Source of the DNA: Acinetobacter sp. CS-2
GTDB lineage: Bacteria > Pseudomonadota > Gammaproteobacteria > Pseudomonadales > Moraxellaceae
DNA: 64,000 nt
Direction of reading: 5' to 3'
Assembly (NCBI RefSeq): GCF_016599715.1
Contig: NZ_CP067019.1
Location: 1,364,001-1,428,000, forward strand
Below, in pieces: positions 9,668 through 18,747 of this stretch. Both the position numbers and the translations under genes were made by a program. Under the pieces are notes generated by a model. It was not told the origin of the DNA, made no database searches, and was given only the letters and a program-made list of their open reading frames with translations. The first letter of the stretch is position 1. The number at the start of each line of letters is the position of its first letter.

Positions 9668-10363
9668 TTATCTTAATCGTGACAGCCATTCACCAAAGGT
9701 CTGTACAAATTGCACCAGCAATAACAGCACAATCACGGTCAAAATGACTACACTGGTATCAAAACGCTGGTAACCGTAGGAAATGGCCAGATCGCCAATA
9801 CCACCGGCACCGACCGCACCAGCCATCGCCGTTGCACCAATCAGGCTAATGGTTGCCGTAGTAAGGTTTAAAATCAGTGAACTGCGTGCTTCAGGCAAAA
9901 TAAACTTGAAAATAATTTGCAGGGGCGAAGCACCCATGGCTTGCGCTGATTCGATAATACCTTCATTTACTTCAAGCAATGAAGTTTCAATCAATCGACC
10001 CATATAAGGACCAATATAAATGGTCAACGGCACAATTGCCGCCCATGTACCAATTGATGTGCCCACGAGTAATTTAGTCAGTGGAATAAAGGCAATCAGC
10101 AGGATAATAAAGGGTAAGGAACGTAGCGCATTTACAATCGGGTTTAAGCCATGATAAATCACCCGGTTTGGCAAAATGCCTGCCGGACGGGTCACCAGCA
10201 AAATGATGGCCTGGATAAAGCCCCAGATACAACCAAACAGCATGGCAAAGAACACCATGTGCAAGGTTTCTTGCAGCGCGGTTACAAACTGGTCAATCGA
10301 AAGTGAGCTTTTCCAGTAAGGCGCCGTGATTTCAGTCAGCCATTGAACAATTAAATCTCTCAT
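9668..10363 (-). CDS. metI: Methionine-type ABC importer, permease MetI
   Basis: Inner-membrane permease of a MetNIQ importer, 231 aa. About five hydrophobic helices are visible. The cytoplasmic EAA loop that contacts the ATPase reads EVNEGIIESAQAMGASPLQI (about residues 120-140). A glycine-rich segment, GATAMAGAVGAGGIGDLA, is typical of this family. Its start overlaps the metN stop by four bases (ATGA), so translation is coupled. Methionine as substrate is inferred from the family; the paired binding protein differs somewhat from E. coli MetQ. Confidence 0.93.
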   Translation of the reverse strand: MRDLIVQWLTEITAPYWKSSLSIDQFVTALQETLHMVFFAMLFGCIWGFIQAIILLVTRPAGILPNRVIYHGLNPIVNALRSLPFIILLIAFIPLTKLLVGTSIGTWAAIVPLTIYIGPYMGRLIETSLLEVNEGIIESAQAMGASPLQIIFKFILPEARSSLILNLTTATISLIGATAMAGAVGAGGIGDLAISYGYQRFDTSVVILTVIVLLLLVQFVQTFGEWLSRLR

Positions 10364-11385
10364 GCGCTGACTCCAGACTGTTCAACTTTGACCCCATTTT
10401 GCTGGAAAAATGCAACAGCTTGCTCAATCACCACAGGATCACCTAGCAGCTGGACAAACATTTGTCCTATCACTGAACCGTTAATTTCAGTCATATTGGC
10501 AAACAGAATATTCAAGCTGATATCAAACTGTTTAATGGCTGCCTGTACTACGGTTTCTTGTGCAGATGTACCCAAAAATTGCAGGCTATAAATGCTGTTA
10601 TGATTTTGATTTTCCAGGTTTTGTAGAATATTAAAAGGAAGTTGCTGCTGCAAAACGGTCTGAATAAAATTCTTCGTGGTTGGATGCTGTGGCTGACTGA
10701 AAATTTCCAGCGTCGAACCAGTTTCGATCACTTTACCCTGTTCCATTACCGCAACATAATCACAAACAGATTCAATCACATCCATTTCATGGGTCACCAT
10801 AACAATGGTAATGCCTTGTTCTTTATTAATCTTTTTAAGCAAATCTAAAACAGATTTGGTGGTTTGCGGATCCAGTGCCGAAGTCGCTTCATCACAGAGT
10901 AAAATTTTAGGATGATTGGCGAGGGCACGGGCAATACCGACACGCTGTTTTTGACCGCCAGACAGTTCATCCGGATAAGCATCTTTCTTATGCTTAAGAT
11001 CGATAAACTCGAGCAATTCCGCTAAACGTTTTTCACGCTCGGCTTTGCTCCAGCCCAACAGTTTCATTGGCATTTCAATATTGGCTGCGACAGTTTTACT
11101 CTGCAACAAATTAAAATGCTGAAAGATCATCCCGATGTTGGCACGTTCCTGACGTAATGAACGTGCATCCAATGCGGTAAAATCTTTTTGATTAATGATG
11201 ACTTGACCATCATTTGGTCGTTCCAGCAAATTAATCAGGCGGATTAAGGTACTTTTACCCGCACCACTATAGCCAATAATGCCAAAAATACTGCCATCTG
11301 GAATCTGTAAATTAATTTGATCCAAGGCACGAATTGTTTGACCTTTAAGCTGATAATGTTTTGAAATATTTTTAAATTCAATCAT
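10360..11385 (-). CDS. metN: Methionine-type ABC importer, ATP-binding protein MetN
   Basis: ATPase of the MetNIQ importer, 341 aa. Walker A GYSGAGKS lies at about residues 38-45. The signature is LSGGQKQRVGIARAL and Walker B is ILLCDEATSALDP. The C-terminal NIL/ACT-like domain (about 265-335) is the site where intracellular methionine inhibits transport in characterised MetN proteins. Here it reads SLQFLGTSAQETVVQAAIKQ and GSVIGQMFVQL. It is separated from metQ by 73 bases containing a terminator-like hairpin, and is coupled to metI. Confidence 0.95.
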   Translation of the reverse strand: MIEFKNISKHYQLKGQTIRALDQINLQIPDGSIFGIIGYSGAGKSTLIRLINLLERPNDGQVIINQKDFTALDARSLRQERANIGMIFQHFNLLQSKTVAANIEMPMKLLGWSKAEREKRLAELLEFIDLKHKKDAYPDELSGGQKQRVGIARALANHPKILLCDEATSALDPQTTKSVLDLLKKINKEQGITIVMVTHEMDVIESVCDYVAVMEQGKVIETGSTLEIFSQPQHPTTKNFIQTVLQQQLPFNILQNLENQNHNSIYSLQFLGTSAQETVVQAAIKQFDISLNILFANMTEINGSVIGQMFVQLLGDPVVIEQAVAFFQQNGVKVEQSGVSA

Positions 11386-11410
11386 ATGGTCAAAAACTAT
11401 CTATAAAAAG

Positions 11411-11439
11411 AAAAACAGGCAAAGAAACTTTGCCTGTTT
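11411..11439 (-). terminator. Hairpin between metQ and metN (attenuating terminator)
   Basis: A 12-bp perfect stem (11413-11424 with 11428-11439, loop AAA) is followed on the minus strand by TTTCTTTTT-like sequence. It sits directly after the metQ stop and before metN, where it could partly end transcription so that more metQ than metNI is made, or protect the metQ mRNA 3' end. Confidence 0.75.
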
Positions 11440-11458
11440 AGATAAACCAATTATATTA

Positions 11459-12331
11459 CTATTTCGAGTCAGTGAGATAGCTAATCGGTTTATTTACGTC
11501 AACTTTGGTACCGCCAAATTTCTGTTGCACAAATTTTTTCACGGCTTCAGAGTGGTAAAGTGCACCTACTTTTTGCAATACTGGGTCATTTTGACGACCT
11601 TCTGCAACAGCAAGAATATTGACATTCATTTTGGTGCTTTGGTCGATTGGCTCATAATAAATAGAGTCTTTCAGCACATTTAAGCCACCTTCCATTGCCA
11701 AAGTATTACCCAAAACAATGGCATCGACTTCGTCTTTTACACGTACAGCAGTTGCCATCTGAATTGGTTTGATCACAATTTTTTTGTTGTTTTCAACAAC
11801 ATCGGCAGGGGTGCCTTTTACGTTGTCAAAATTAGTTTTTAATTTAACCAAACCGGCAGATTGAAGTAACAATAATGCACGTGATTCATTTGCACCATCG
11901 TTAGGAATGGCAATCGTTGCACCTGTTTTGAATTCATCAAGTTTCTTCACTTTACTTGAATAAATACCCATTGGTTCCAGGTAAGTGGTAGAAAGCGGAG
12001 CAATCTTGTCTTTATTGGATTCGTTAAAAGCAACCAGGTAGGCATAAGACTGGAAGGCATTCACATCAATTTCTTTATTGGCTACTGCTGTGTTCATAGA
12101 CACATAGTCAGTGAAGTTTTTCACTTCAAGCTTAATACCAGCAGTTTTGGTTTCCGGAAGTGTGGCAATATAACGCCAAACTTCTGCATCCGAACCTGTA
12201 GACGTCATAGTGACCGTTTGCAGACCATTCGCGTCTTTTGTTTGAGCTGCATTATTTGCAGGCGCTTCTTGCTTACCACAGCCAGACAAGCCAACTGAAA
12301 GACCTAAAACAAGACCAAGGAGCTTTTTCAT
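11459..12331 (-). CDS. metQ: MetQ/NlpA-family lipoprotein, substrate-binding protein
   Basis: Periplasmic binding lipoprotein of the MetNI importer, 290 aa. The lipoprotein signal ends G-L-S-G-C18. The NlpA fold is recognisable from VKNFTDYVSMN (about 80), EIDVNAFQSYAYL, a YLEPMGIYSSK strand and AIPNDGANESRALLLLQ. In E. coli MetQ the corresponding loop is PNDPTNLGR, and the FQH of the ligand site is FQS here, so the ligand may be methionine or a related compound. It is the first gene of the unit, with an AGGA before the ATG. Gene order Q then N-I differs from the N-I-Q order of enterics. Confidence 0.9.
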   Translation of the reverse strand: MKKLLGLVLGLSVGLSGCGKQEAPANNAAQTKDANGLQTVTMTSTGSDAEVWRYIATLPETKTAGIKLEVKNFTDYVSMNTAVANKEIDVNAFQSYAYLVAFNESNKDKIAPLSTTYLEPMGIYSSKVKKLDEFKTGATIAIPNDGANESRALLLLQSAGLVKLKTNFDNVKGTPADVVENNKKIVIKPIQMATAVRVKDEVDAIVLGNTLAMEGGLNVLKDSIYYEPIDQSTKMNVNILAVAEGRQNDPVLQKVGALYHSEAVKKFVQQKFGGTKVDVNKPISYLTDSK

Positions 12332-12770
12332 GTATATGTCCTAGTAAATTTAATTTGGCTATAAATTTACGAATATGTCATTGGAGAGATTAAATCAAGT
12401 GTGAATCAGATCAACTGATTGATGCAGATAACTTTAAAATGTCCCATTCATCAACGCAATTGGATATCGGTAGCATCATGGAGAGATGTTTTTTGTTTGA
12501 AAAAAGCAAATTGCTGTAATCAAACAATTTTCATGATGACTTATTCCTAAAAATTGGATACATCATAACAATTTTTTTTTATGCATAATAGTGATTATAA
12601 ATCTGATATTTAGCTTAATTTTGCATAAAAAAGTGAGACGTTTTTATAAATTAATTCATAAAACAATAGATTAAATTTATTGAAATGAGTAAAACTGATA
12701 ATTAAAGAATTTTGTTTCTATATAAATTTTTTGAAAATACAAAGCTAAAAAATGGATATTGATAAAAATA

Positions 12771-13064
12771 CTAATTGTTTGGTATTGATTCATTCTCTAA
12801 AAGATAAAGTTCATTAATTAGTATAAATTCGCGTATTTGCATTTTGTAGTGTTTATTGATTTCTCCGTGGGCGCATTCATTTCTATATACTGTAAAAATG
12901 TGAGTGAACAAGCATCCTATAGTATTTGATACCTCTTCATTATATTGTTTACTCGATAGAAGTAGGGCCTTTTTTATATTCTGTTGTGTTTGAAGTATAA
13001 ATCCTAAGACTTCTAAACAATATTGAGTACAGCAAGTAAAGAAACCCGCACTAGGCGGGTTTCT
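12771..13064 (-). pseudogene. Start-less open frame, probable 3' remnant of an unknown gene
   Basis: On the minus strand 97 codons are open from just after a TAA at 13065-13067 to a TAG at 12771. There is no ATG until codon 74. The translation is protein-like from CLEVLGFILQTQQNIKKALL through VYRNECAHGEINKHYKMQ to ENESIPNN. In DNA this AT-rich, a run of 97 sense codons is unlikely by chance. The reading runs back into the purD terminator hairpin, so the 5' part of the gene seems to be missing. I do not recognise the family. A short product from the TTG in CLFTHI (46 aa) cannot be excluded. Confidence 0.4.
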
Positions 13065-13068
13065 TTAC
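13036..13068 (-). terminator. Terminator after purD
   Basis: A 14-bp perfect stem (13036-13049 with 13055-13068, five-base loop) lies 14 bases past the purD stop. The T-rich part is inside the stem arms, so it could work in both directions. Confidence 0.8.
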
Positions 13069-13081
13069 TGAATTAAATCAA

Positions 13082-14365
13082 TCAAGCATTTTCACGTGCA
13101 ATTGCACGGTAACCAATATCCTTACGGTATTGAACACCATCAAAAGTCACTTTTTCACAAAGCTCTAATGCTTTTGCTTGTGCTTCACCGATGGTATTGC
13201 CGAGAGCAGTTACGCAAAGCACACGACCACCAGCAGTCACAATTTCACCTTTTTCATTGGCTTTTGTACCTGCATGGAATACTTTTGCATCTGCCATTTC
13301 AGTGTTTAAGCCTGAAATTACATCACCATTGCTTGAAGTTTCAGGGTAGCCTTTCGATGCAAGTACGATGCCTACGGTCTTACGTTCATCCCATTCAGCG
13401 TCCGCAGGTAAGTTACCTGCAATACCCGCTTCAACCAGATCCACTAAAGATGATTTTAAACGCATCATGATAGGCTGGGTTTCAGGATCACCAAAACGAC
13501 AGTTGAATTCGATCACTTTAGGTTGACCTTGTTCATCAATCATTAAGCCTGCATACAAGAAACCTGTATAGACATGACCATCAGCTTTCATGCCATCAAC
13601 GGTTGGACGCATGACTTCTTTCATAACTTTGTCAAAAACGTCAGCAGTCACAACAGGAGCAGGAGAGTAGGCACCCATACCACCAGTGTTTGGACCTTGG
13701 TCACCTTCAAAGATACGTTTGTGATCTTGAGATGTTGCCATCGGCAGAATGTTGTTGCCATCAATCATACAAATGAATGACGCTTCTTCACCTGCAAGGA
13801 ATTCTTCAATGACTACACGCGAGCCAGCATCACCAAATTTGTTGCCTGCAAGCATGTCGTCGATTGCAGCAAATGCTTCTTCGTTGGTCATGGCAACGAT
13901 TACGCCTTTACCCGCAGCAAGACCATCGGCCTTGATCACGATTGGTGCACCATTTTTTTCAACAAATGCTTTGGCTGCATCTACTTCAGTAAATACGTCA
14001 TAGAAAGCAGTAGGGATGTTGTGACGTTTTAAGAAGTGCTTGGCAAATGCTTTAGAGCCTTCAAGCTGTGCAGCAAATTGAGTTGGACCCCAGATTTTAA
14101 GATCAGCCGCACGGCAAGCATCGACTACACCGTTTACAAGCGGTGCTTCAGGACCAACCACGATCAAATCAACTGCATTGTTTTTCGCAAAGTCAATAAT
14201 TGCTGCATTGTCTAAAATATTTAAGGCAACATTTTCGCATTTATTTTCTGTTGCAGTACCTGCATTACCCGGTGCTACAAATACTTTTGCGACTTTGTCA
14301 TCTTGCGCGATTTTCCATGCCAAAGCATGTTCACGACCGCCATTACCCAAAACTAAAATATTCAT
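13082..14365 (-). CDS. purD: Phosphoribosylamine-glycine ligase
   Basis: Second step of purine synthesis: joins phosphoribosylamine and glycine with ATP. The product is 427 aa from the ATG at 14365, which gives the family's N-terminus MNILVLGNGGREHALAW. The upstream in-frame TTG at 14407 would add a segment the family lacks. ATP-grasp features are present: GLAAGKGV in the central domain, EEFLAGEEASFI, and EFNCRFGDPETQ for metal binding. It follows purH after 130 bases and ends in a strong hairpin. In enterics purH and purD are adjacent as well. Confidence 0.97.
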   Translation of the reverse strand: MNILVLGNGGREHALAWKIAQDDKVAKVFVAPGNAGTATENKCENVALNILDNAAIIDFAKNNAVDLIVVGPEAPLVNGVVDACRAADLKIWGPTQFAAQLEGSKAFAKHFLKRHNIPTAFYDVFTEVDAAKAFVEKNGAPIVIKADGLAAGKGVIVAMTNEEAFAAIDDMLAGNKFGDAGSRVVIEEFLAGEEASFICMIDGNNILPMATSQDHKRIFEGDQGPNTGGMGAYSPAPVVTADVFDKVMKEVMRPTVDGMKADGHVYTGFLYAGLMIDEQGQPKVIEFNCRFGDPETQPIMMRLKSSLVDLVEAGIAGNLPADAEWDERKTVGIVLASKGYPETSSNGDVISGLNTEMADAKVFHAGTKANEKGEIVTAGGRVLCVTALGNTIGEAQAKALELCEKVTFDGVQYRKDIGYRAIARENA

Positions 14366-14495
14366 CGGTTCATACTCCATGAATCGAAAATGACATAAAG
14401 TCCTCAACCTAAAAATAGGAGAGGACTTTATGCAAGATTAGAAATCTATTTGTCTAAATGTAGATGACTTTGTCATTACATTAATATCCAATCAC

Positions 14496-16070
14496 TTAGT
14501 GACGGAAGTGACGCATGCCAGTGAAGACCATTGCAATACCAGCTTCGTCAGCAGCAGCAATTGTTTCTTCATCACGCATAGAACCACCCGGTTGGATAAT
14601 GCATTTAATACCTGCTTTCGCAGCATTATCAATACCGTCACGGAATGGGAAGAATGCATCAGACGCCATGACAGCACCTTCAACCACTAAGCCAGCATGT
14701 TCAGCTTTGATCGCAGCAATACGAGCAGAGTTTACACGGCTCATTTGACCTGCGCCGACACCAATGGTTTGACGGTTTTTCGCATAAACAATCGCGTTAG
14801 ATTTTACATATTTCGCAACTTTCCAGGCGAAGATCATGTCATCGATTTCTTGCTCAGTCGGTGCACGTTTAGTCACAACTTTAAGATCATCTTTGGTGAT
14901 CATACCCAAGTCTTGATCTTGAACCAGTAAACCACCGTTTACACGTTTGTAGTCAAGCTGTGCTTTACGCTCATCAATTGCTGGCAATTCACCACATACA
15001 AGAACACGAACGTTTTTCTTCGCACCAGTGATTTCAAGTACGCCTTCAGCTACGCTTGGCGCAATGATCACTTCAACGAATTGACGGTCAACAATCGCTT
15101 GCGCAGTTGCAACGTCTAATTCACGGTTGAATGCAATGATGCCACCGAATGCAGATTCAGGGTCAGTTGCATAAGCAAGATCATAAGCAGCTTTAATACC
15201 GTCAAGCGATACTGCAACGCCACACGGGTTCGCATGTTTTACAATCACACAAGCAGGCTTCGCAAATGATTTCACACATTCAAGCGCTGCATCCGTATCT
15301 GCAATGTTGTTGTAAGAAAGTTCTTTACCTTGTAACTGTTTCGCAGTTGAAACAGAAGCTTCTGTTGCATTAGCTTCTACATAGAAAGCAGCAGCTTGAT
15401 GTGGGTTTTCACCGTAACGAAGGTCTTGGGCTTTATTCAATTGAGTATTGAAAGTACGTGCAAATTTGTCAGCTTGACCTTCTTCTTTACCTACGCGCGC
15501 GCCTAAGTAAGAAGCGATCATGCCGTCATATTGTGCAGTATGTTCAAATGCTTTAACGGCTAAGTCAAAACGAGTTTCGTAAGATAAAGCGCCATTGGCT
15601 TTAAGTTCAGCAACAACTGTTGAATAGTCTGATGCGTTTACAACGATACCGACAGATGCATGGTTTTTCGCAGCAGCACGAACCATTGTTGGACCACCGA
15701 TGTCGATGTTTTCGATTGCATCAGCAAGTGAACAGTTCGGTTTTGCTACAGTTGCAGCGAAAGGATATAGGTTAACCACAACCAGATCGATGGCATCGAT
15801 GTTGTGTTCAGCCATTACAGCTTCGTCTAGACCACGACGAGCCAGAATACCGCCATGGATTTTCGGGTGAAGTGTTTTTACACGTCCGTCCATCATCTCT
15901 GGGAAACCGGTGTGCTCTGAAACTTCAACTACAGCGATATTGTTGTCTTTTAACAGTTTGTAAGTACCGCCAGTAGATAAAATTTCTACCCCAAGAGCAG
16001 CAAGGTCTTGTGCAAATTCGACAATGCCGGTTTTGTCAGAAACAGAGATTAAAGCGCGTTTAATAGTCAT
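14496..16070 (-). CDS. purH: Bifunctional AICAR formyltransferase/IMP cyclohydrolase
   Basis: Last two steps of IMP synthesis, 524 aa. The N-terminal IMP cyclohydrolase (MGS-like) domain starts [17 protein letters not shown] and includes STGGTYKLL and [12 protein letters not shown]. The C-terminal formyltransferase domain carries [13 protein letters not shown] with the catalytic Lys-His pair, and ends with AYFPF-type [17 protein letters not shown]. It lies 88 bases downstream of fis and upstream of purD, all on the minus strand. The fis terminator in between suggests that purHD also has its own promoter. Confidence 0.98.
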   Translation of the reverse strand: MTIKRALISVSDKTGIVEFAQDLAALGVEILSTGGTYKLLKDNNIAVVEVSEHTGFPEMMDGRVKTLHPKIHGGILARRGLDEAVMAEHNIDAIDLVVVNLYPFAATVAKPNCSLADAIENIDIGGPTMVRAAAKNHASVGIVVNASDYSTVVAELKANGALSYETRFDLAVKAFEHTAQYDGMIASYLGARVGKEEGQADKFARTFNTQLNKAQDLRYGENPHQAAAFYVEANATEASVSTAKQLQGKELSYNNIADTDAALECVKSFAKPACVIVKHANPCGVAVSLDGIKAAYDLAYATDPESAFGGIIAFNRELDVATAQAIVDRQFVEVIIAPSVAEGVLEITGAKKNVRVLVCGELPAIDERKAQLDYKRVNGGLLVQDQDLGMITKDDLKVVTKRAPTEQEIDDMIFAWKVAKYVKSNAIVYAKNRQTIGVGAGQMSRVNSARIAAIKAEHAGLVVEGAVMASDAFFPFRDGIDNAAKAGIKCIIQPGGSMRDEETIAAADEAGIAMVFTGMRHFRH

Positions 16071-16123
16071 GATGTCGTCACAGTTATCAAGAATTAAATC
16101 AAAAAGCTAAATAGCAGGCCAAA

Positions 16124-16153
16124 AAAAATGCCTGCGGAAACCGCAAGCATTTT
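16124..16153 (-). terminator. Terminator after fis
   Basis: Stem AAAATGC-TGCGG/CCGCA-GCATTTT (16127-16153) with an AAA loop and one bulge on each side. It is followed on the minus strand by eight Ts and lies right after the fis stop. Confidence 0.85.
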
Positions 16154-16158
16154 ATCAC

Positions 16159-16428
16159 TTATTCACTCATTAAACCGTGAGCTTTTAACTTTTTGCGCAA
16201 AGTACCACGGTTAAGGCCTAGAATTTCAGCAGCGCGGGTTTGGTTGCCGCGAGTGTATTCTAAAACAACAGATAAAAGAGGTTTCTCCATTTCTGCCAGC
16301 ACCATGTCATACACCTGAGAGGGTTGCTCGCCTTGCAATTGTGCAAAGTAATGGCGAACTGCGCGATCTACGTGAATACGAAGAGCGACATCAGATTGTG
16401 CAGTAAAAATAGGAGACTTGCTATTCAT
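16159..16428 (-). CDS. fis: DNA-binding protein Fis
   Basis: Nucleoid-associated regulator of growth-phase genes, 89 aa against 98 in E. coli. The C-terminal helix-turn-helix is clear: [20 protein letters not shown] at about residues 64-83. The upstream dimer helices include [20 protein letters not shown]. In enterics fis follows dusB. Here the gene upstream on the same strand is a zinc-ribbon membrane protein 390 bases away, so fis probably has its own promoter in that gap. It is followed by a terminator and then purHD. Confidence 0.96.
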   Translation of the reverse strand: MNSKSPIFTAQSDVALRIHVDRAVRHYFAQLQGEQPSQVYDMVLAEMEKPLLSVVLEYTRGNQTRAAEILGLNRGTLRKKLKAHGLMSE

Positions 16429-16818
16429 GCGAATTAATCCGAAAAATCAAATATCACTTGGGTAAAGAGATATATAAAAGTGGTCTATAGAAATTCAATG
16501 AACCCCGTTTTAGATCCTAAAACGGAAGTTCTAAAACTTGATCATTTAGCTTGCCACAACTCGACGTTTTTGATCGAAATTTAAGCGTAACAATAGATTA
16601 ATATTTGTTACCACCCAAAATCAAAACAAAAAAATCTACTCAATACGCTATATTTAATAAAGCGCATTTCAGTTAGACGATTTTGTTGTAAAAATTTTCG
16701 AGGAGTTTGCAGCACTAAGCTTTCGTGGCGCGTATGATAGCATTGTCTAAGAAAAAGTGAGCAAGAAAACTACATTTTTTTTACATTTTTTTGTATTTTT
16801 TAATAGTTTTTTTCAATG
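16429..16818. other. 390-base gap upstream of fis
   Basis: No gene was seen. The stretch is AT-rich, with long T runs at 16771-16815, and holds the likely fis promoter region. A GTTTTAGATCCTAAAAC inverted repeat (near 16507-16523, then AAAACG repeated) is visible and could be a regulatory site. I could not place a firm -35/-10 pair. Confidence 0.4.
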
Positions 16819-17694
16819 TTACGGGTGAATTATTTCTAAACTATAAGTGTCAAAGCTTTTGCGTGGCATAGGAACGCTAAATTTGAATTTAAAAGGACTA
16901 TTCTGGGGAATTCGTTGAATTCCTTGCAGACTCGTAATCAGATATTCAGAAGGCTTAAAGGAATAGGTCGAGATGGTTTCTCCATTTGCTTTCAGATCCA
17001 CCCTGATCATTGGAAGAGCTAGGCTTTGAGTATGATAGTTAATTAGTTCTCCGCTAAACTGGGTTTCTTGTTTGGAAATCTGTTTAACCTTTAACTTGTT
17101 GGTAGAGAGTAGTCGATAATTTTCTTCCATAACCGAACATTTAAGTGCCTGACATGCTGTATTAAACAAAGCACTGAATACTGGGCTATTGTTTAAAATT
17201 TTCGGATTAAACCAGAAAAACTGAAAAACAAGCAAGCTGACTAAACATAAGTTGATTGTTCCCCATAAAATATAATGCCGCGCACCATATTTTTTCTCTT
17301 GTTCAGTTTTTTCTGACCAGTTTAGTATGGGGTAGTTGCCAATCGGTTCTGTACTAAAATAATTCAAGTTATTGAGATAGGTTTTTAAATCGATATTCGA
17401 GTTTTCAACTTTACGATCGAAAATATCCAATAAATGTTTTACCGGTTTCTGTTCTGTAATGAACTGTTCTTTAATGAATGTATTGGATAAAGAAGTTTTT
17501 TTGGCTGGATCTAAAGAGGGAGTTGTTTGAGGGAGAGAAAAAGCATCTTCTTTCTCTACGACCAGATGGCTCAATGCATTAAAGTTGGTTGAGCATTTGG
17601 CACAACAAACCATGCCGCGAGCAACTGTAAGTTGAGCCACAGAGACTTTGTACTTGGTAAAACAGTTAGGGCAGCAGGTTTGTTTTTCGCTCAT
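16819..17694 (-). CDS. Zinc-ribbon membrane protein (MJ0042-type N-terminus, DUF3426-like)
   Basis: Function unknown; the family is commonly encoded beside prmA. Residues 7-10 (C-P-N-C, preceded by C7) and 29-35 (C-C-A-K-C) form the zinc-ribbon pairs typical of the MJ0042 family. A polar linker follows. One transmembrane helix is near residues 142-162 (LWGTINLCLVSLLVFQFFWF), and then a C-terminal beta-rich DUF3426-like domain with FSGELINYHTQSLALPMI and PFKFKFSVPMP. The start is three bases after the prmA stop, so it is transcribed with prmA. Topology suggests a cytoplasmic zinc ribbon and an external C-terminal domain. Confidence 0.85.
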   Translation of the reverse strand: MSEKQTCCPNCFTKYKVSVAQLTVARGMVCCAKCSTNFNALSHLVVEKEDAFSLPQTTPSLDPAKKTSLSNTFIKEQFITEQKPVKHLLDIFDRKVENSNIDLKTYLNNLNYFSTEPIGNYPILNWSEKTEQEKKYGARHYILWGTINLCLVSLLVFQFFWFNPKILNNSPVFSALFNTACQALKCSVMEENYRLLSTNKLKVKQISKQETQFSGELINYHTQSLALPMIRVDLKANGETISTYSFKPSEYLITSLQGIQRIPQNSPFKFKFSVPMPRKSFDTYSLEIIHP

Positions 17695-17697
17695 AGT

Positions 17698-18615
17698 CTA
17701 TTCATGATTAGCAGGGGTATTTTTGCGTTTACCCGAAATTCGACACCAATGTTCGTCACGTTTTTCGACTTGCAGTATATCAAAAAATTCAGAATAAACA
17801 CTAGAAACATCAGCAACTTGCTCTTCTAATATGCCGGCGAGTGCGAACTCTCCCTCAGATTTAACCAAAGTTGCGAATTCAGACGCAAGCTCCATTAAGG
17901 GACCTGCCAGAATGTTGGCAACAAACACATCGGCTTTCTGGTTTTTCAGCTCTTTATTGAACTCTTCAGGTAGTCCAACATACAGATTTTCAAGTACACC
18001 ATTCAATTCTGCATTTTGTTTGGTTGCCAGTACAGCTTGTGGGTCAATATCGGTAGCATAGACTTTTTTCGCGCCCAGTAATAAAGCGGCAACCCCTAAA
18101 ATGCCTGAACCACAACCATAATCGATGACAATTTTATCTTTGAGATCGACTTTGCCGAGCCATTGCAGGCAAAGGAAAGTTGAGGCATGGTTACCGGTAC
18201 CAAAAGCTAGACCCGGGTCAAGCTTGATATTTACTGCATCGGCTTCAGGAGCTTCCATCCATTCAGGTACAATCCAGTATTTCTCGCCAATTTGAATAGG
18301 CTCATAGGCATCCATCCAGGTACGTTCCCATTCCTGGTCTTCAAGAAACTCGTAACGTAATGGCGCTTCAGGCATCTGTGCAGTAATAAAGGTAATGAGG
18401 GCATCTACATCAATTTCTTCATCATCTTCCTGTGCATAGATACCGGTTACAATGACTTTATTCCACAGAGGTGTTTCACCTGGAAGTGGTTCAAGCAAGT
18501 CCTGATTTTCAGCATCGTCTAAAGTTACGCTCACTGCACCCAATGAACTTAATAATGTTTCAGTAAAATCGACTTGAGCCTGCTCAACAGTAATATGAAT
18601 TTGTAACCACTTCAC
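17698..18615 (-). CDS. prmA: Ribosomal protein L11 methyltransferase
   Basis: Methylates ribosomal protein L11 (several Lys and N-terminal amines) using S-adenosylmethionine. The product is 305 aa against about 293 in E. coli. The N-terminal L11-recognition domain starts [15 protein letters not shown]. The linker region includes [21 protein letters not shown], and the SAM motif is [20 protein letters not shown]. The catalytic-site segment [11 protein letters not shown] follows. It is the first gene of a two-gene unit with the zinc-ribbon protein. In enterics prmA is followed by dusB-fis; here dusB is absent from this position. Confidence 0.97.
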   Translation of the reverse strand: MKWLQIHITVEQAQVDFTETLLSSLGAVSVTLDDAENQDLLEPLPGETPLWNKVIVTGIYAQEDDEEIDVDALITFITAQMPEAPLRYEFLEDQEWERTWMDAYEPIQIGEKYWIVPEWMEAPEADAVNIKLDPGLAFGTGNHASTFLCLQWLGKVDLKDKIVIDYGCGSGILGVAALLLGAKKVYATDIDPQAVLATKQNAELNGVLENLYVGLPEEFNKELKNQKADVFVANILAGPLMELASEFATLVKSEGEFALAGILEEQVADVSSVYSEFFDILQVEKRDEHWCRISGKRKNTPANHE

Positions 18616-18747
18616 GGAGATAACCTAAATTTGTGTTTTTAAAAATGCCATTGTAACGGAACTCAGGCTGAAACCACTATATATTGATGAAAACTATCTT
18701 GAAAAAGCAAAAAAAGCAGTTTGCACTCTTTATTTACAGAAGCGAAA

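Larger units (their letters stand above)
12332..13081. other. 750-base AT-rich gap between purD and metQ
   Basis: This stretch is visibly more AT-rich than its surroundings, with long A/T runs between about 12540 and 12770. It should hold the metQ promoter near its left end and holds the purD terminator at its right end. In between is a start-less open frame (12771-13064). I saw no repeat, tRNA or complete gene. Confidence 0.6.

Noticed and set aside
14398..14428. AAGTCCTC/GAGGACTT hairpin between purH and purD
   Set aside because: Eight-bp stem with a 15-base loop and no T-run on the minus strand. It may be an mRNA hairpin but there is not enough to call an attenuator.
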